DNA from: Botryotinia globosa
Taxonomy: Eukaryota; Ascomycota; Leotiomycetes; Helotiales; Sclerotiniaceae
Length of the DNA: 64,000 nucleotides
Assembly (NCBI GenBank): GCA_014898425.1
Contig: RCSZ01000015.1
Coordinates: 124,001-188,000, forward strand
Direction: 5' to 3'
Of the stretch, positions 24,721 to 37,038 are shown piece after piece. The notes under the pieces are model-generated. The model was given only the letters and a program-made list of their open reading frames with translations. It ran no database searches and had not been told where the DNA came from. Each line of letters starts with the position of its first letter. Positions within the stretch are counted from its first letter, which is position 1. The position numbers were made by a program, and so were the translations under genes.

Positions 24721-25566
24721 GATAATAAATGAATATAATATGCTTTACTTACTTCTAGAAATCAACTCATTATAGCTTATAATTGATTAATAAACGTCAA
24801 ATCAAATACTCTATAAGTCTATACTTTAGGGTTCAGAACAGGAAGTCTAAGAATGAACTGGCTAATTCATCCATCGATCGGGTAAAAATTAGTTTTAATT
24901 TCTCAAACCTCTGAGAACAAAATCAGTCAAAGGGATAGCTTTAAAATGATGGAGTGAACGAGCTCTCAATTTCTCAAAGTGGAAAGGGAAGAATGGGGAC
25001 GGGTAGAACCGCCATTAATACCGCCATTTTGGTTAGCGCTGAGATCAATTATTGATCTTTACTTTGGGGCTTTTTGGGGCTGGTGACGGGAGGTTAGTAT
25101 GGTGGCTCTACCTAGGTATTTAAAAATTGTATGACCCCGTAGTTGTCAAGTATTTTGTAGAGGGAATTAATTGAATGACGATTACAATGATGATATACTG
25201 AATATTTATATATGAAGATGGAATTAGGAGATCATTCCATCATTCCATCACTCGACTTTTGAAACTTCTAGATATATAGAATTGATGGTTACAGCGTTAA
25301 TGTCACATACCTAGCTAGTATATACTTTAGCATCACAAACAAACGCAACTCTAACCGAATACCCTGAATTCCCATTCAGCACACCACAACCCCGCCTAAC
25401 GCACGCCACTTTTCGCTAATCAAATTCCCAAGCCTGGGCTCCCGAGGTCATTCTTCATCCCAACACAAGATAAGCAATCATACATGCATAATATTCAGAT
25501 CCAATACACGGGGTCTTGGGAATTTTGATACGACACTGGTGAAAGGTAGTAGGTCAGCTTTTGTAT

Positions 25567-25744
25567 TTTGATTGAGTGATTGAGTGATTGAGTGATTGAG
25601 TGATTGAGTGATTGAGTGATTGAGTGATTGAGTGATTGAGTGATTGAGTGATTGAGTGATTGAGTGATTGAGTGATTGAGTGATTGAGTGATTGAGTGAT
25701 TGAGTGATTGAGTGATTGAGTGATTGAGTGATTGAGTGATTGAC
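25567..25744. repeat. 8-bp tandem array (tgattgag)
   Basis: About 22 nearly perfect copies. The homogeneity indicates recent expansion. Confidence 0.9.
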
Positions 25745-27416
25745 TAATTGACTGATGTTCGATTATCGATTTAGTACAAGGCGGGAAGATTTTATATATA
25801 GAAATCAAAATACAGCGATATTCCTAGTAGTTCTCTATCGAATAATCTAAAGGAAGATCACTTTACAATTAAAGACAAAGAGATGGAAAGATGAAACAAT
25901 TGATTCGGCGATTAATCAGTCATTACTGACGGGATTTGATTGAATCAATTGGAATGGTTTATTATAGATATGGAAATATACGAATTCTCGTACGAGATGT
26001 AAAGGATATGTAATCGAATTCAATACACACGGAGCATTTATTCCGAGATGAGATAAGATGAATGAATGAGGTAGGTTTGTTATGTTATGTTTTGTTTTGT
26101 TTTGTCTTTACTTTATACAAGGTATTGAACTGAGTATTTGGATTCTAGGAAATTGATCAAGTGAGCAAGGTCTTGTCTATTGAAATGTTTATTTTCTTCA
26201 AAAACAAAGATAGTGGGGGTTTCTCGATGTACGAAGTATAGTATAATATTTCTTCACAAGATTTTCCCAGCTGAGAGGGTTAGAACGGTATAAATCTAGA
26301 TGTTTCGGAAAAATACTCCCAGGTTGTCGGTAGCAAGTTCATCTTTGGATTTTCATCTTCGAATTTTCATTTCATCTTCGAATTTGATTCTCGAATTTGA
26401 TTCTCGGACCTTGACATAGTTCATCTCAATCTCATCAGTGATGAATGATTAATTGAATAGTAACCGTGGTTACATTTCTATAAAAGGGTATTCACATGGT
26501 TTTGTTATATCGTCAACGAATATTCTCCCAGCGGTATGTGAGTTGGTAATGGGAATCTCTGAATATATCAACTTATGTACGATTTGTGGTTATTTGTATC
26601 ATTCCCCATACTATCTTATGATACTTAATTTCATGATGAAAACACTCCCACATGAGGATAACCTAACAATATAACTCACTCCTATTTCTTCAAAAAGTTC
26701 AAGTTATGAGAACAAAAGTATGTATCCTATTTCACTCAAATATCTCAATCATGCTGGTGTCAACCCCAGACTTGTGTATGAAATCGTTCTATTAATTTAC
26801 AGTTTCGAGGCCAAATTGACTTGGTTAAATATTCATCCTGCGTTTTTGATTCATAACATGAATTCCAAGTGGCCATTCAAACAGAGAAATCAAAGGGGGG
26901 AGGAGTAATATTGCTACATGTATCAACAAAAATATAGCATTATATTTCATGATCTACATATAAACTCAACCAGGAGAAATGAAGTATGAGGGCTCAAAGT
27001 AATGATATACAGACATACTCTTCTCATTTTTGTAGCGTTTAAGTTGGAACATGGCAAGATAAATGGGTGAGTAGGTTATATATTTCTAGTATTTCCGTAA
27101 AGGTTATGTAAGGATAGAAAAAGAGAGGAAATATTACGTAGAGTGAGAGTAGAAGATATTCTTGTTACCATTGAATATCTTAAAGATGAGTGACGGAAAG
27201 TATTATTCATAATGGTAAGAGATGGTTATCTTCGTATGGTGAGCTGTAGTAATTATTGAGAATGATACTTGGAAGTCAACTTCCTCATTCGATTTTAGAT
27301 CCTCTCTTGTGGAATTTGGGATTGAGAGAGGAAAGTGTTTCCATTTTGACGACATACTCAAAAGCTCATCATCCAATTTCATTATTAAGCTCAAGGCATG
27401 ATTCACTCTTCCAAAG

Positions 27417-29574
27417 TTTTTATTGCATATCAGAAATTGAGCGTAAACATCTCATAGTACAGTCCAGACTATTCTTTTATATGATAATCACTCGCCTAAA
27501 TCTTAGTAGTAAACTTCCCCTTTATTATAAGTCATGAACACGTCTTACTCCTTTAAAAAGACACTTGATTGGTGAATTGTCGCTCATCAAACAAAGAACT
27601 AACTTCCATCAAAGTTTTGTTGCACATCTAATAATATTGGGTACGAGTTTATGAACTTACTTCTCAATTTGAAGTCAAGTGATTTCTTTTAAATTCTAAC
27701 TATGATTGGTTACTCAAGTAAATGATTGAGGTCTCTCACAAATTATGTTGCACATCTAGAATTGGGCGCGAGTTCTTGAACCTATTAGTGGAGAATTTAT
27801 AGGGGTGAGCCCCGTTGGCGAGCATAAATTCTTTGTTGTCACATGCAGTCAGCTTGATAATGAATGAATCTGGGTACATTTCAGCTGTGAAAACTTTCTT
27901 AGCGAGGTCACCTGTGCAATCATTTCGTGTATACTACTGCTTTCATTTTCTGTAGAGATAGATAGTATAAGGTAAGGTCACATTTTCCCCAATTTTCGAT
28001 TGTGGGTGTGGAAACTATATACATGAGAATGTACATGAGAAGATAGGTTTCATATCGTCTCCATTTCCACTTTGAATATTAAGTGATTCGAATCAATTTG
28101 TGATTCCATGTGACTGAGAATAGATTAAACGTTATATTTCGGGCTTGTCACTTACCATTTAAAATGTTTGATATTTCGGGCATTCACTTTTATGGTCTCT
28201 CTATAGATCTAATTGTATTCATATCTCTAATTGGTTTTCAATATACTTTTCCATGCAAACATCATAGTTATCTTTTCAGTATGGAAATAAAACAAAATCA
28301 AGTAACAAACCCGAAAAGAATGTCATTCTAAATCATTTGATTCGGGACGGAGAATAATTGTTTACCCGTACTAACCTAGGTACACAAATCAAGAGAACTC
28401 CTTACTTGTACTTAAATGAAAAGATCTAGCCCATTACTACTTTGTAGTACTTTCTACCAGTGATTTACATTCACGTGTCGATATTTCCCCATTTTCTCCA
28501 TTCCAAATAAAGTATGAGGGGTAGTAGTGGGGCAAACCATACATCTTCAATCCTAAAGCGGGACTTCTGTATTACAACCCAAACGATTAAAATCTCCTTC
28601 TTTTGGTTTATCATACATCAAAGTGGATATTTTACCCACAATAAACCTCAACGGAACTACATATTCTAGGTAAATGTAAATCAAATGATATTTAACAACA
28701 CGTGGAGTATCTATAACCAAGTCATTATTATAACCGTCGAAAAGAAGGCAGTTGCGGCAAAATAAGATATGCAACAAATTATTGAAAATCATCACGTAGT
28801 GAAATCAGTGAGTCAGTGAATCAGTAAAGTCATTAGAGTAGTGGAGTAGTGGAGTTTGTAAAACTTCATAACAAAGTATCCCCGCACTGAAAGTAACACC
28901 ACAAGTAGTACAAGGACGATAATTTATTTATTAAGTTGACGCCATATAGATGGTGGATATACCGCGGAGCAGTCCGCAAATCGAGATATGCAACAAAAAA
29001 TCAAAAATATGATATCAATTCATGAAAGTTAAAAGTCCAATAGAAAAGTACGCTACGTTACAGTTAAAGTCGTACTGAAATTGATCAAAATGTAATACAA
29101 ATGATGTAGTGATCCTCAGAGTGTGAGACTCGATGTGCAACAAACGTGGTTATAAAGATGAAGTTGTGAAATGTATGCGTGTTTGCGTGAGAGAGGGGAA
29201 TTTTAATGTATGGTGATCTGGTGTTAAAGAAAGGAGGGTTAATGTTTGAGATGAGGTTTAAAATGATTGGTGATTGTATGTGTGAGTGTAAGTACTCGTA
29301 TATTGAAGACAGTACTTTGAAGTCAATTATCTGTTACTCCTCTCACACTTCGGATACATTGATTATGCACCTCGTACCTAATTTATTCATACTCACATAT
29401 CTCTTGAGAAATGACCCTCTCAAACTTGGGTTCATAGCTAAATCTTTTAATTCTTACCAGTAAATTTAAGGAGATGCCCGAAATATAAGATATGCAACAA
29501 ATAATCTGATGCATCATGCATATTACCAAAGACTAAACCATGGAATGATCCGCAGATTACGATGTGCAACAAAA
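27417..29574. repeat. Cluster of eight copies of a TTTGTTGCAYATCK motif
   Basis: Plus-strand copies are at 27417-27431 (diverged), 27615-27629 and 27743-27757. Minus-strand copies (as agatatgcaacaaa or cgatgtgcaacaaa) are at 28765-28778, 28984-28998, 29131-29144, 29488-29501 and 29560-29574. After the core, several copies continue with A/T bases and then a G-rich word (attgggtacgag, attgggcgcgag, atttgcgga, atctgcgga). All plus copies lie left of all minus copies, around a centre near 28.2 kb. The nature is unknown. Confidence 0.65.
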
Positions 29575-31099
29575 CCAAGTCCTTGGGAAGTACCTGCATA
29601 TATTTATGGTGGCATGATTGATGAAGTAGTGTAACATTATTGAAAAGGCTCGTGATGCGGATTAATTATCGAGAATTATCTTGAATGTCACTGGTGTGAG
29701 CTTGTCGGCTGGAAGAAGTTGCACGAGGGTTGATTTTCAAGGCTGTATGTATAACAGTGAATGAACCCGTGAATGATTTGTTTGATTAGAAGATTTCTCA
29801 TGATTGATGTCTTGAATATAGATAGGACATCGGCAATTGGATACAGTTTTTACTTCCGAGAATATAAGCCGAGAATTTATTTGCTAAATTATAAATAGAA
29901 ATAGATTTTAAGGATGGTTCCAATATGCAATAGTAAATAATTCCCCGTCTATATTATATTCAGCATATTTCACCTCGTGATGCTGATTTACTGGAAAGTA
30001 ATTCTGCTTTTAGATGAGTCGTCGTTCCGAATTATCCGACTACCCCTATACCCCTATTTAGGCGCGCCAAATCATCCATCGCTTCAATTAAAGCTATACG
30101 AATACATTGTCTTAATGAATTACTCGAGAATAAAATCACAGAGTATTTCTAGACTTGTCACTCGAAGCTGGAATCATTTTTAACTTTACAAATCTGAATA
30201 TATTCAGGGTGAGTGGAATTTAAATCAGACGAAAGATACTTGTTAATTCTGACCACGAAATATTCCAGTATTGATTTGATGAGAATTAGAATTAGAAAAA
30301 CTATACCATATACGATGATACTCAGATATGAGTTAAGTATCAATTAGTCTTGATAATATTGTGGCATCTTTTGTGTCTTTCGTCGTCGATTTCCTCTTTT
30401 TCATTGAAAAATGGAAATCCTCCCATTCCACTCGACTTTAGGTACATCAAATTACACCACCATCAAAGGATACCAAAATGCTGCCACCATTCTAGCCAAT
30501 CTCTCGGATACCCCTTTCAAATTCTTTGAAGTATTACTTCGATGTTTTGATTTTAAAGAGATATTGTTCACCACTTTTGAAATCACCAAACTACCGACAT
30601 CGAGAGTTCCACGTAATATGAAAGTTCAATAGCCCTCTCTTTTTGATTTAATTTCAACATTATCCAGGAGGTCTTATCATTATTATTTTAAAATGTTGGA
30701 GGTATCGGAAGCTAAAGTAAGTGCGGGGAAATTGATCTATAGGATTAATGAAACTCCAATTGATGAAGAATTGGACAAGATGAATAATGAGAAAGAATAA
30801 GAAATCAAGGGACCTGATCTTTACAAATTTCAATGGATGAAATGATTGATGATTAGAGTATTGAGGAAATGTCACATGTCACTTGAGTTATCGAGAAAGA
30901 TAATGGACTTCTTTCTCTTTTTGACTTACTTTGAGTACTAGATAATTCGTCGTGTCAATGAACATTCCATTTCAAATCTTGCGTACATTGATCAACTCTA
31001 GATAATTCCATAACAACTCATTCATAAATTCAAAGTTCGAACGAGATGATTCTTATTATTACAACAATAATCATCACTTATCTCTCTCCTAACTAGAAC

Positions 31100-31340
31100 C
31101 TATGCCATAACAGGACTAATAACCGAGTCTTCAACCCCACCACCCCTATACCTCTTTCCTGCTACCCCAATGCCTTCTCCTCCAACCGCTAAAACACCTA
31201 CTTTATCCTCCATCATTATATCCCCAATCACTGCTGGTTCATCCGCTAAACTCTTGAAAAGTTTTCACTCATTTCCAGTTCTACCATGTAGTCTGATTGG
31301 TAGTTTTGGAATGTACGTATATTCATCAACTCAGTATGAA
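31100..31340 (-). pseudogene. Remnant of a protein-coding gene (C-terminal fragment)
   Basis: The minus strand is open for 54 codons ending at stop 31100-31102 and reads as ordinary protein (SLADEPAVIGDIMMEDKVG, then GGEGIGVAGKRYRGGG). The same frame continues upstream past a TGA at 31265-31267 with more protein-like sequence (IPKLPIRLHGRTGNE), and another TGA lies near 31330. No start codon or full gene is visible. I do not recognise the family. A missed exon of a spliced gene is the alternative. Confidence 0.35.
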
Positions 31341-31735
31341 GAGATAGATCATGTACACTAAACTCGTATCACATGTAAAACATTGGTTTTAAGGTTTAGA
31401 TGGAGCCGCATTAATGATTGAAGTCGGTTGAAGTCGATTGAAGTCTCACAGCTGACGGAATATAAATTCTCCGAAATCATGGCTTCTTGTAAGGTTAACG
31501 ACATCTCCCGTAAACTCGTTTTTTGGTGACTTCAATCACTAAGCGCGAGGGGTATGAATCATAAATATGGATTTTACACTTGGGTGAAAGAAACCCTTAG
31601 AGCAGATGAGTGTCACGAGTGTGTAAAATAAAATGCAAAGAGCAATATGCTTATTTTCAATCAAGTTATCGACTCATTCGTCGTTCGTCTTCCGGAGCAT
31701 CGAACTTTGTAGAGGGGTGGGGTACAGATGACTGA

Positions 31736-32309
31736 CTACCAATGTAACCAAGACTCTTTCAATTCGAGCTTCCAAGTATCTACAACTGAATATCAAAAGA
31801 TCAGTACTAATAATAAATCTGAAAATGAATGATAAAAAACTCACATCACCACAAGCATATTCAGCATAACAATCAGTCCACTCGTTGGGTTTGAAGAGTA
31901 CCAGTCTTTCTTGCTTATAACAATTTTTTACCCCAACAAAATCCGGCGATACAGCACTACCAATAATATCTCCAATTGATGCCTGTGGAGCATCATAATC
32001 AATTTCGATTGTAACAGTGAATGGATCTACGGGTACTGTCACTGTCCATGAATTGTCATGCCATTCGACTGTTTCGTATAAATTGATAGAGGCAAATGAA
32101 TCGGGTGGTAGATGAGATTGGACAGTTGATAAAGATGAATAGGAAGAGATTTCAGAATAGGAAGATTGAGTAAGAGTATTGTAACAATCAGTAGGGTGAT
32201 ATAATTTCAAAGTATCTCTAGTTGAAAGTAAAGTTGTAGAATCGGAGATGGAGAATGTAAAGAAAGATAGTAAAAGGGAGTGAAAATTGATGGATTTTGA
32301 AGAAAGCAT
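31736..32309 (-). CDS. Small secreted protein, candidate effector
   Basis: Exons are 32309-31850 and 31785-31736, giving 169 residues. The reading frame from ATG 32309 starts with a probable signal peptide (hydrophobic HSLLLSFFTFSIS) and an ST-rich mature start. The body has DPFTVTIEIDYDAPQ, GDIIGSAVSPDFVG and a cysteine-containing stretch (NCYKQER...EWTDCYAEYAC). The second exon supplies DTWKLELKESWLHW and a TAG. The phase-matching donor is GTGATG at 31849. The more typical GTGAGT at 31844 would not keep this C-terminus open, so the splice site needs transcript support. I know no family name. Secretion is inferred from the N-terminus. A host-directed role is speculation. Confidence 0.6.
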
Positions 32310-33017
32310 TTTGGTAGAAGATGAAGAAATGCCTGACGAGGGCTTTTCAAGATGTGTTTTGTATGTGTTTTTTATGTGTTTTATTTATTTGTTTTGGACC
32401 ATATATCAAGGAGAAATGGATACCTTTATGGAAAGACTGTTCAGGACGGGATAGTATTTGACTCGGATCATCATTGAATTGATGTGAAATTGGCAAACCA
32501 AGGCTGATGCCTGCTTGGCATTCAATATGTATTGAACCTGAATGGTAACGATTGAGTTTCATTATGTATCAATAGTACAATAACACTTGATCAAAGTACC
32601 ATGAGGCTTTTTCAAGAATCCTTCCAGGTGTAGGATAACGATCAGCTGTGGAAGATTTGAAGGTTATGAGTGGTCGGGGGCTTGTGGCTTCCTGTTTCCG
32701 TGAACTTATAATAATGTTGAGAAATTAGGGCAATTGCGCATATTCCGGTTCTGGAGTCTGTAGACAGTTCTGAATAGGCGAGACAAGCTACCGTATCAAA
32801 GATATTACAAATTCAAGCGGAAAATGGTCGTTTCCCAAGTCGACCTTTAGTATCAGCCTGTTCACCACCACTAAGCAATGAATAAATGACAGAAAACGAA
32901 CTCAAATCCGACTACCAGGAAATAATTGGAATTGAATAACCTATATTCAGCTTCCTTAGATGAAGACTTTATAAAGTAATGAAGTCAAATTAGAGTTTGT
33001 AGTTCCGAACTTTAGCA

Positions 33018-33389
33018 TTAAATCTCTCCACTCATACTCCTGGTCATATTCCTACTTATATTTCTACTCATACTTCTACTCATACTCCTATTCATACTCC
33101 TATTCATACTCCTATTCATACTCCTATTCATACTTCTACTCATACTCCTAATCATACTCCTATTCATACTCCTACTCCTAATCATACTCCTATTCATACT
33201 CCTACTCATACTTCTACTCATACTCCTACTACTACTCATACTTCTACTCCTACTCCTACTCCTACTCCTACTCCTACTCCTACTCCTACTCCTAATCATA
33301 CTCCTATTCATACTCATACTTCTACTCATACTCCTATTCATACTCCTACTACTACTCATACTTCTACTCCTACTCCTACTCCTACTCAA
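33018..33389 (-). repeat. Tandem array directly after the kynurenine formamidase stop
   Basis: Read in the sense of the upstream gene, the array is built from 6- and 12-bp units such as aggagt and ggagtatgaata, about 370 bp in all. It begins immediately 3' of the stop at 33390-33392. One frame encodes alternating Arg/Ser with Met/Asn (MSRSMNRSM-type). No independent evidence supports translation. Confidence 0.85.
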
Positions 33390-34417
33390 CTACTCCAATA
33401 AATTCAAAACCTCAACTATAGCATTGGCTAAATTTCCAGTTTCCCACATTTTGTTGTGAGTTCCTTTCAAATGATTTTTGAGATTTTTCACCACTACTCC
33501 TCCATTAATACCTTGCAAATTCTTCACCATAGCATCAATTTGTATCTCATCAATCAACTCATCATCTGGTGAAGTAGCAAAAGCAAGAATCTTTCCACTC
33601 TTTCCAATTTCCTCAAAATTGGAAAATCTTGCTGGTGAAACTTCATCCCAAAGTTTTTCGTCAGACCCAAATGCTTGAGTGAGAAATTCATTGTATGCAG
33701 GATGAGAATGTGTTTCACGAAGTAATCTTAAATCGTAAATTCCAGCTACTCCAAGAACATATCGTGGGAGTTTAAAATTTAAATCCTCATCTGATATACC
33801 ACAAGAATGTAAGTATTCTTTTCCCATCGAAATTTGCATTGATAGTGTTGCACCACATGAATGACCAACGAGTAGATATTGATCTTCGATAGAATATTTA
33901 GATTGCAAACAAGACAGTGCAGAACATATATCTTGTAGGTGATCAGGGTGCTTAGCATCACGATATTCGTGTCTCGGAGTTGATGAAGAATCTTGAGGAA
34001 ATGATGGATGAGAAGATAGACGATAATTGATGCTTGCAAATGACGCAATCTTGGATTCAACAGATGAAGTCACAAGACTATTGATCGTTGGAATGAAAGA
34101 TGAGGATGTTTCAAGTGGATCACGCCACGCTCCCCCATGAATATAACTGAAAAGATGTTAGAATGATGAGATTGATGAGATGATGCGAGTCACGTGATTC
34201 ATATAAAGTGTAACGAATTCGGGAGTTCTTACATTACCCAAATCTTGGATGGAGTTGTAAAAGGTTCTCCAACGGCTCCCGTGAGAGACGTATCATCTTT
34301 GCTATGTCTGGTAGAAAAGATACTCAAAGTTTGCAAGTCATGCTCTTGTGCGTATTTGACATCTTCTCTTAGAAAGTCAACATGAGCATTGACTGATGGA
34401 TCATTTAAATTGGTCAT
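33390..34417 (-). CDS. BNA7: Kynurenine formamidase (alpha/beta hydrolase)
   Basis: The enzyme hydrolyses N-formyl-kynurenine to kynurenine and formate in tryptophan catabolism and de novo NAD synthesis. Exons are 34417-34233 and 34146-33390, giving 313 residues. The 86-nt intron (GTAAGA...TTTTCAG) splits the Ile codon of WVIYIHGGAW. Family features in order are LQTLSIFST near the N-terminus, the HGGAWRDP oxyanion-hole motif, SINYRLSSHPSFPQ, HPDHLQDI, the nucleophile elbow GHSCGA, an acidic residue in ATSPDDELI, and the catalytic histidine in KGTHNKMWE. Length is normal for fungal BNA7 or slightly long. The stop (33390-33392) abuts a tandem array that probably forms part of its 3' UTR. The gene is divergent from an FAD monooxygenase, which is consistent with joint regulation in aromatic catabolism. 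Confidence 0.88.
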
Positions 34418-35023
34418 TTTGACTTTGAGTTTTCGATTATAAAACGTGGTGATGTGAATTTGGGAATGTCATCAAAAAGTAAGGCAAGACATCACCGATA
34501 ATATAAAGCTGTAAGTTGTAATGTCGGAAAGTGTACCATCCACGTGCCATCCTAGTAAGGACTGCGGGAATCGAATTGATAGTTGATAGCACGCTAACGG
34601 ATCGGAAGCGGAATGTCTTACAACAATTCGCCAATTAATCCCATCTTCAAAAAGTCAAACTATTCTATTTACACAACACGGAAGCGGATGCGGAAATCAG
34701 TCAGCTTAGATGTATTGTATCTACGAATCATTCCCATCTAATGCAAGATGTTGCAGACTCTACGTTTAACCAATTCGGAACTGCATCAGCTATGTCCATC
34801 ATAGGTAAGAACTGTGGTGATGCAATGGAGAAGTTATAAAGAGTGTCAAGGTAAATCACTCTTGTGTTTTCATTTCTGGTCAAGTAAAGCTTTTATCTTT
34901 CATCTTTTCCTTTCATCTTTTCATTTGATTTCAAACATTTAAGTATCCGTGAATCTATTTTGTCGAGATTTCATATCATCCATCTTACAATACTCGAAAT
35001 TCGCGTCGATCAATATTAGCTCA
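34418..35023. promoter_or_regulatory. Divergent promoter region, BNA7 / FAD monooxygenase
   Basis: 606 bp separate two divergently transcribed metabolic genes. 34850-34980 is C/T-rich (repeated ctttcatctttt words), suiting the leader of the monooxygenase. No specific binding site can be assigned. Confidence 0.45.
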
Positions 35024-36371
35024 ATGGAGAATTCTTGGAGAGAATTGGATATCGGTGTAATTGGTGGTGGAATAGGTATGCATAAACCTCATTTGAAATT
35101 ATACAATAACTAACCAATCTGATAAAATAGGTGGTCTCGCTGCTGCTACAAGTTTACGAAAAGCCGGACATCGAGTCACAATATATGAACGAGCAGATTT
35201 TGCTGGAGAAGTTGGTGCTTCTATATCTTGTGCGGCGAATGGTACAAAGTGGCTTGAACAATGGGGTGTCAATATCTCAATTGGACGACCTGTGGTTCTA
35301 GAAAAACTTATATCGCATGATTGGAAAACTGGAGAGGTTCAAAATGTATATGATTTGGCCGACTACAAGAGTAGATGGGGACACGTTTACAATATGTTTC
35401 ACAGAGTCAATATGCATGAAATGTTGATGGATTCTGCTACTGGATCAAACCATTCCGGCATACCAGGAATTCTAAAATGCAATCACAAATGCGCCGAGAT
35501 CGATCATGAACAAGGCATTGCTACTTTTGAGAATGGTCTCAAAGTCAAACATGATTTGATTATTGGCGCAGATGGTATTGGTTCACAAGTACGAAAAACT
35601 CTAGGAATTGTGCCGGATCGAGAATTATCTACATCCACATGTTTGCATTGTATTATCGAAACAAAAGATGCAAGGAGGTTAGGACTTCGAGATTTATCAC
35701 CGAATAGTGCTATAGAGTTTTGGGGTGGGCAAGGAATTCACAAGATTGTATTCTCACCATGTCAAGATGGAGAGGTTCACTCATTCTACTGTTTCTTTCC
35801 AACAAACGAAAGTCCTCATGCCGGCGAAGGTTGGAATATTAATCTTACCGTCGAAGATATTCTCCGACCATTTCCTGACCTCGACCCGGAACTTCTTGCA
35901 TTATTCAAGAACTCAACTGACGTCAAACCATGGAGATTATTTGTTCATCAACCATATCCATATTGGCAAAAGGGTTCTACTTGTATTCTTGGCGATGCAG
36001 CACATCCTATGCTTCCAGATCAAAGTCAAGGGGCATGTCAAGCTTTAGAAGATGCGGCTGCATTGGGTATAATTTTTGGAAGGAAATATGGATTTGCAAA
36101 TTCAAAAGCAACCATTAGCGAGGGATTAAAGTTGTATGAACAAATTCGTAAGCCTAGAGCTTCTCGGGTACAAGCGGCTAGTGCTCGTGCTAGGGTAAAT
36201 ATCAATGAACGGATCGGATTTTCATCGAATACCAATAACCGTAATTACAAAGTATTGGATGAGAAGAAGAAATTAACAATCGAGGAGATGAATAAATATG
36301 ATATGGATTTGGATATTGAGAGGAATGTTTCGGGTACAAAACCAGAAGTCGAGATGAGGGCCAGCTTATAA
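35024..36371 (+). CDS. FAD-dependent aromatic monooxygenase (salicylate hydroxylase-like)
   Basis: This is a class A flavoprotein monooxygenase of 430 residues. Exons are 35024-35075 and 35131-36371. The 55-nt intron (GTATGC...ctaac...ATAG) lies inside the dinucleotide-binding motif, IGVIGGGIGGLAAATSLRKAG. Conserved features are GxGxxG at residues 14-19 followed by VTIYER, the DG motif in IIGADGIGSQVR, and the GD motif in CILGDAAHPMLPDQSQGA, which binds FAD ribityl and pyrophosphate. Substrate cannot be read from sequence. Relatives act on salicylate, 6-hydroxynicotinate or kynurenine-type rings. Being divergent from kynurenine formamidase makes a kynurenine- or anthranilate-derived substrate plausible but unproven. 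A 12-bp-unit array starts about 50 bp after its stop. Confidence 0.88.
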
Positions 36372-36399
36372 AACTTAGTACTTGCTGATTATGGGCTTG

Positions 36400-36650
36400 G
36401 GGATATTGAGGGGGATATTGAGGGGGATATTGAGGGGTGCATTGTGGAGTACATCGAGGAGTACATTGAGGAGTACATTGAGGAGTACATCGAGCAGTAA
36501 ATCGAGGAGTACATTGAGGAGTACATCGAGCAGTAAATCGAGGAGTACATTGAGGAGTACATCGAGCAGTAAATCGAGGAGTACATTGAGGAGTACATCG
36601 AGCAGTAAATCGAGGAGTACATCAAGGAGTATATCAAGGAGTCCTTTGAT
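36400..36650 (+). repeat. 12-bp / 36-bp higher-order tandem array after the monooxygenase gene
   Basis: The 36-bp unit is three related 12-mers (gaggagtacatt, gaggagtacatc, gagcagtaaatc), repeated about four times and flanked by degenerate gaggggatatt copies. One plus-strand frame stays open and encodes RST/SSSKS repeats. I treat it as a by-product of the 12-bp period. Confidence 0.85.
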
Positions 36651-37038
36651 TTCTGAATATCGTAAATGGTATAATTTTCATTATATGAAATTCTTTTATA
36701 ATAGCTTCATGATCATACTCGGGATTGAAATCTTCATATCAGTATTGAACATCTTATAATAACTACACCAATTTGTATTGAATAAAATATTCCTAACCAC
36801 TCGGGTAGAAAAGGAGAATGATCCGAATAATATCCGTTCTCCGCCGGGAACCCCTGCTCTTTCATCAAACCCAAATATGGTTAGTAATATAATTATGACA
36901 ACTACTAGTGCATTAATTGCACTGACTTCTTTATCAATAAACTAACTTTTATCCGACTCACGCATTTCAATTGATAAACAAACACCATGATAGACGAACG
37001 ATGTCAATCTTTTTGCACATTTCATCGAAAGTGCTTCA

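Larger units (their letters stand above)
17041..31099. other. Gene-poor region of about 14 kb
   Basis: No open frame here shows domain features, codon continuity or spliceable structure that I can support. The contents are simple sequence, several tandem arrays, one small inverted-repeat element, A/T-rich stretches (for example 23660-23940), and an unusual repeated motif at 27.4-29.6 kb, all listed separately. Open frames of 60-93 codons at 26453, 27256 and 30411 look slightly protein-like but lack identifiable motifs and extended context. Confidence 0.5.

Noticed and set aside
25554..25808. 84-codon frame with SITQSLNH repeats (minus strand)
   Set aside because: By-product of the tgattgag 8-bp array.
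27256..27537. 93-codon plus frame and other 60-80 codon frames in 26-31 kb
   Set aside because: No motifs or homologous pattern. Lengths are within chance expectation for the base composition, and some overlap the repeated-motif cluster.
36382..36759. 125-codon Arg/Ser-rich frame after the monooxygenase
   Set aside because: Follows from the 12-bp array period. The flanking residues have no protein-like features. Kept only as part of the array finding.
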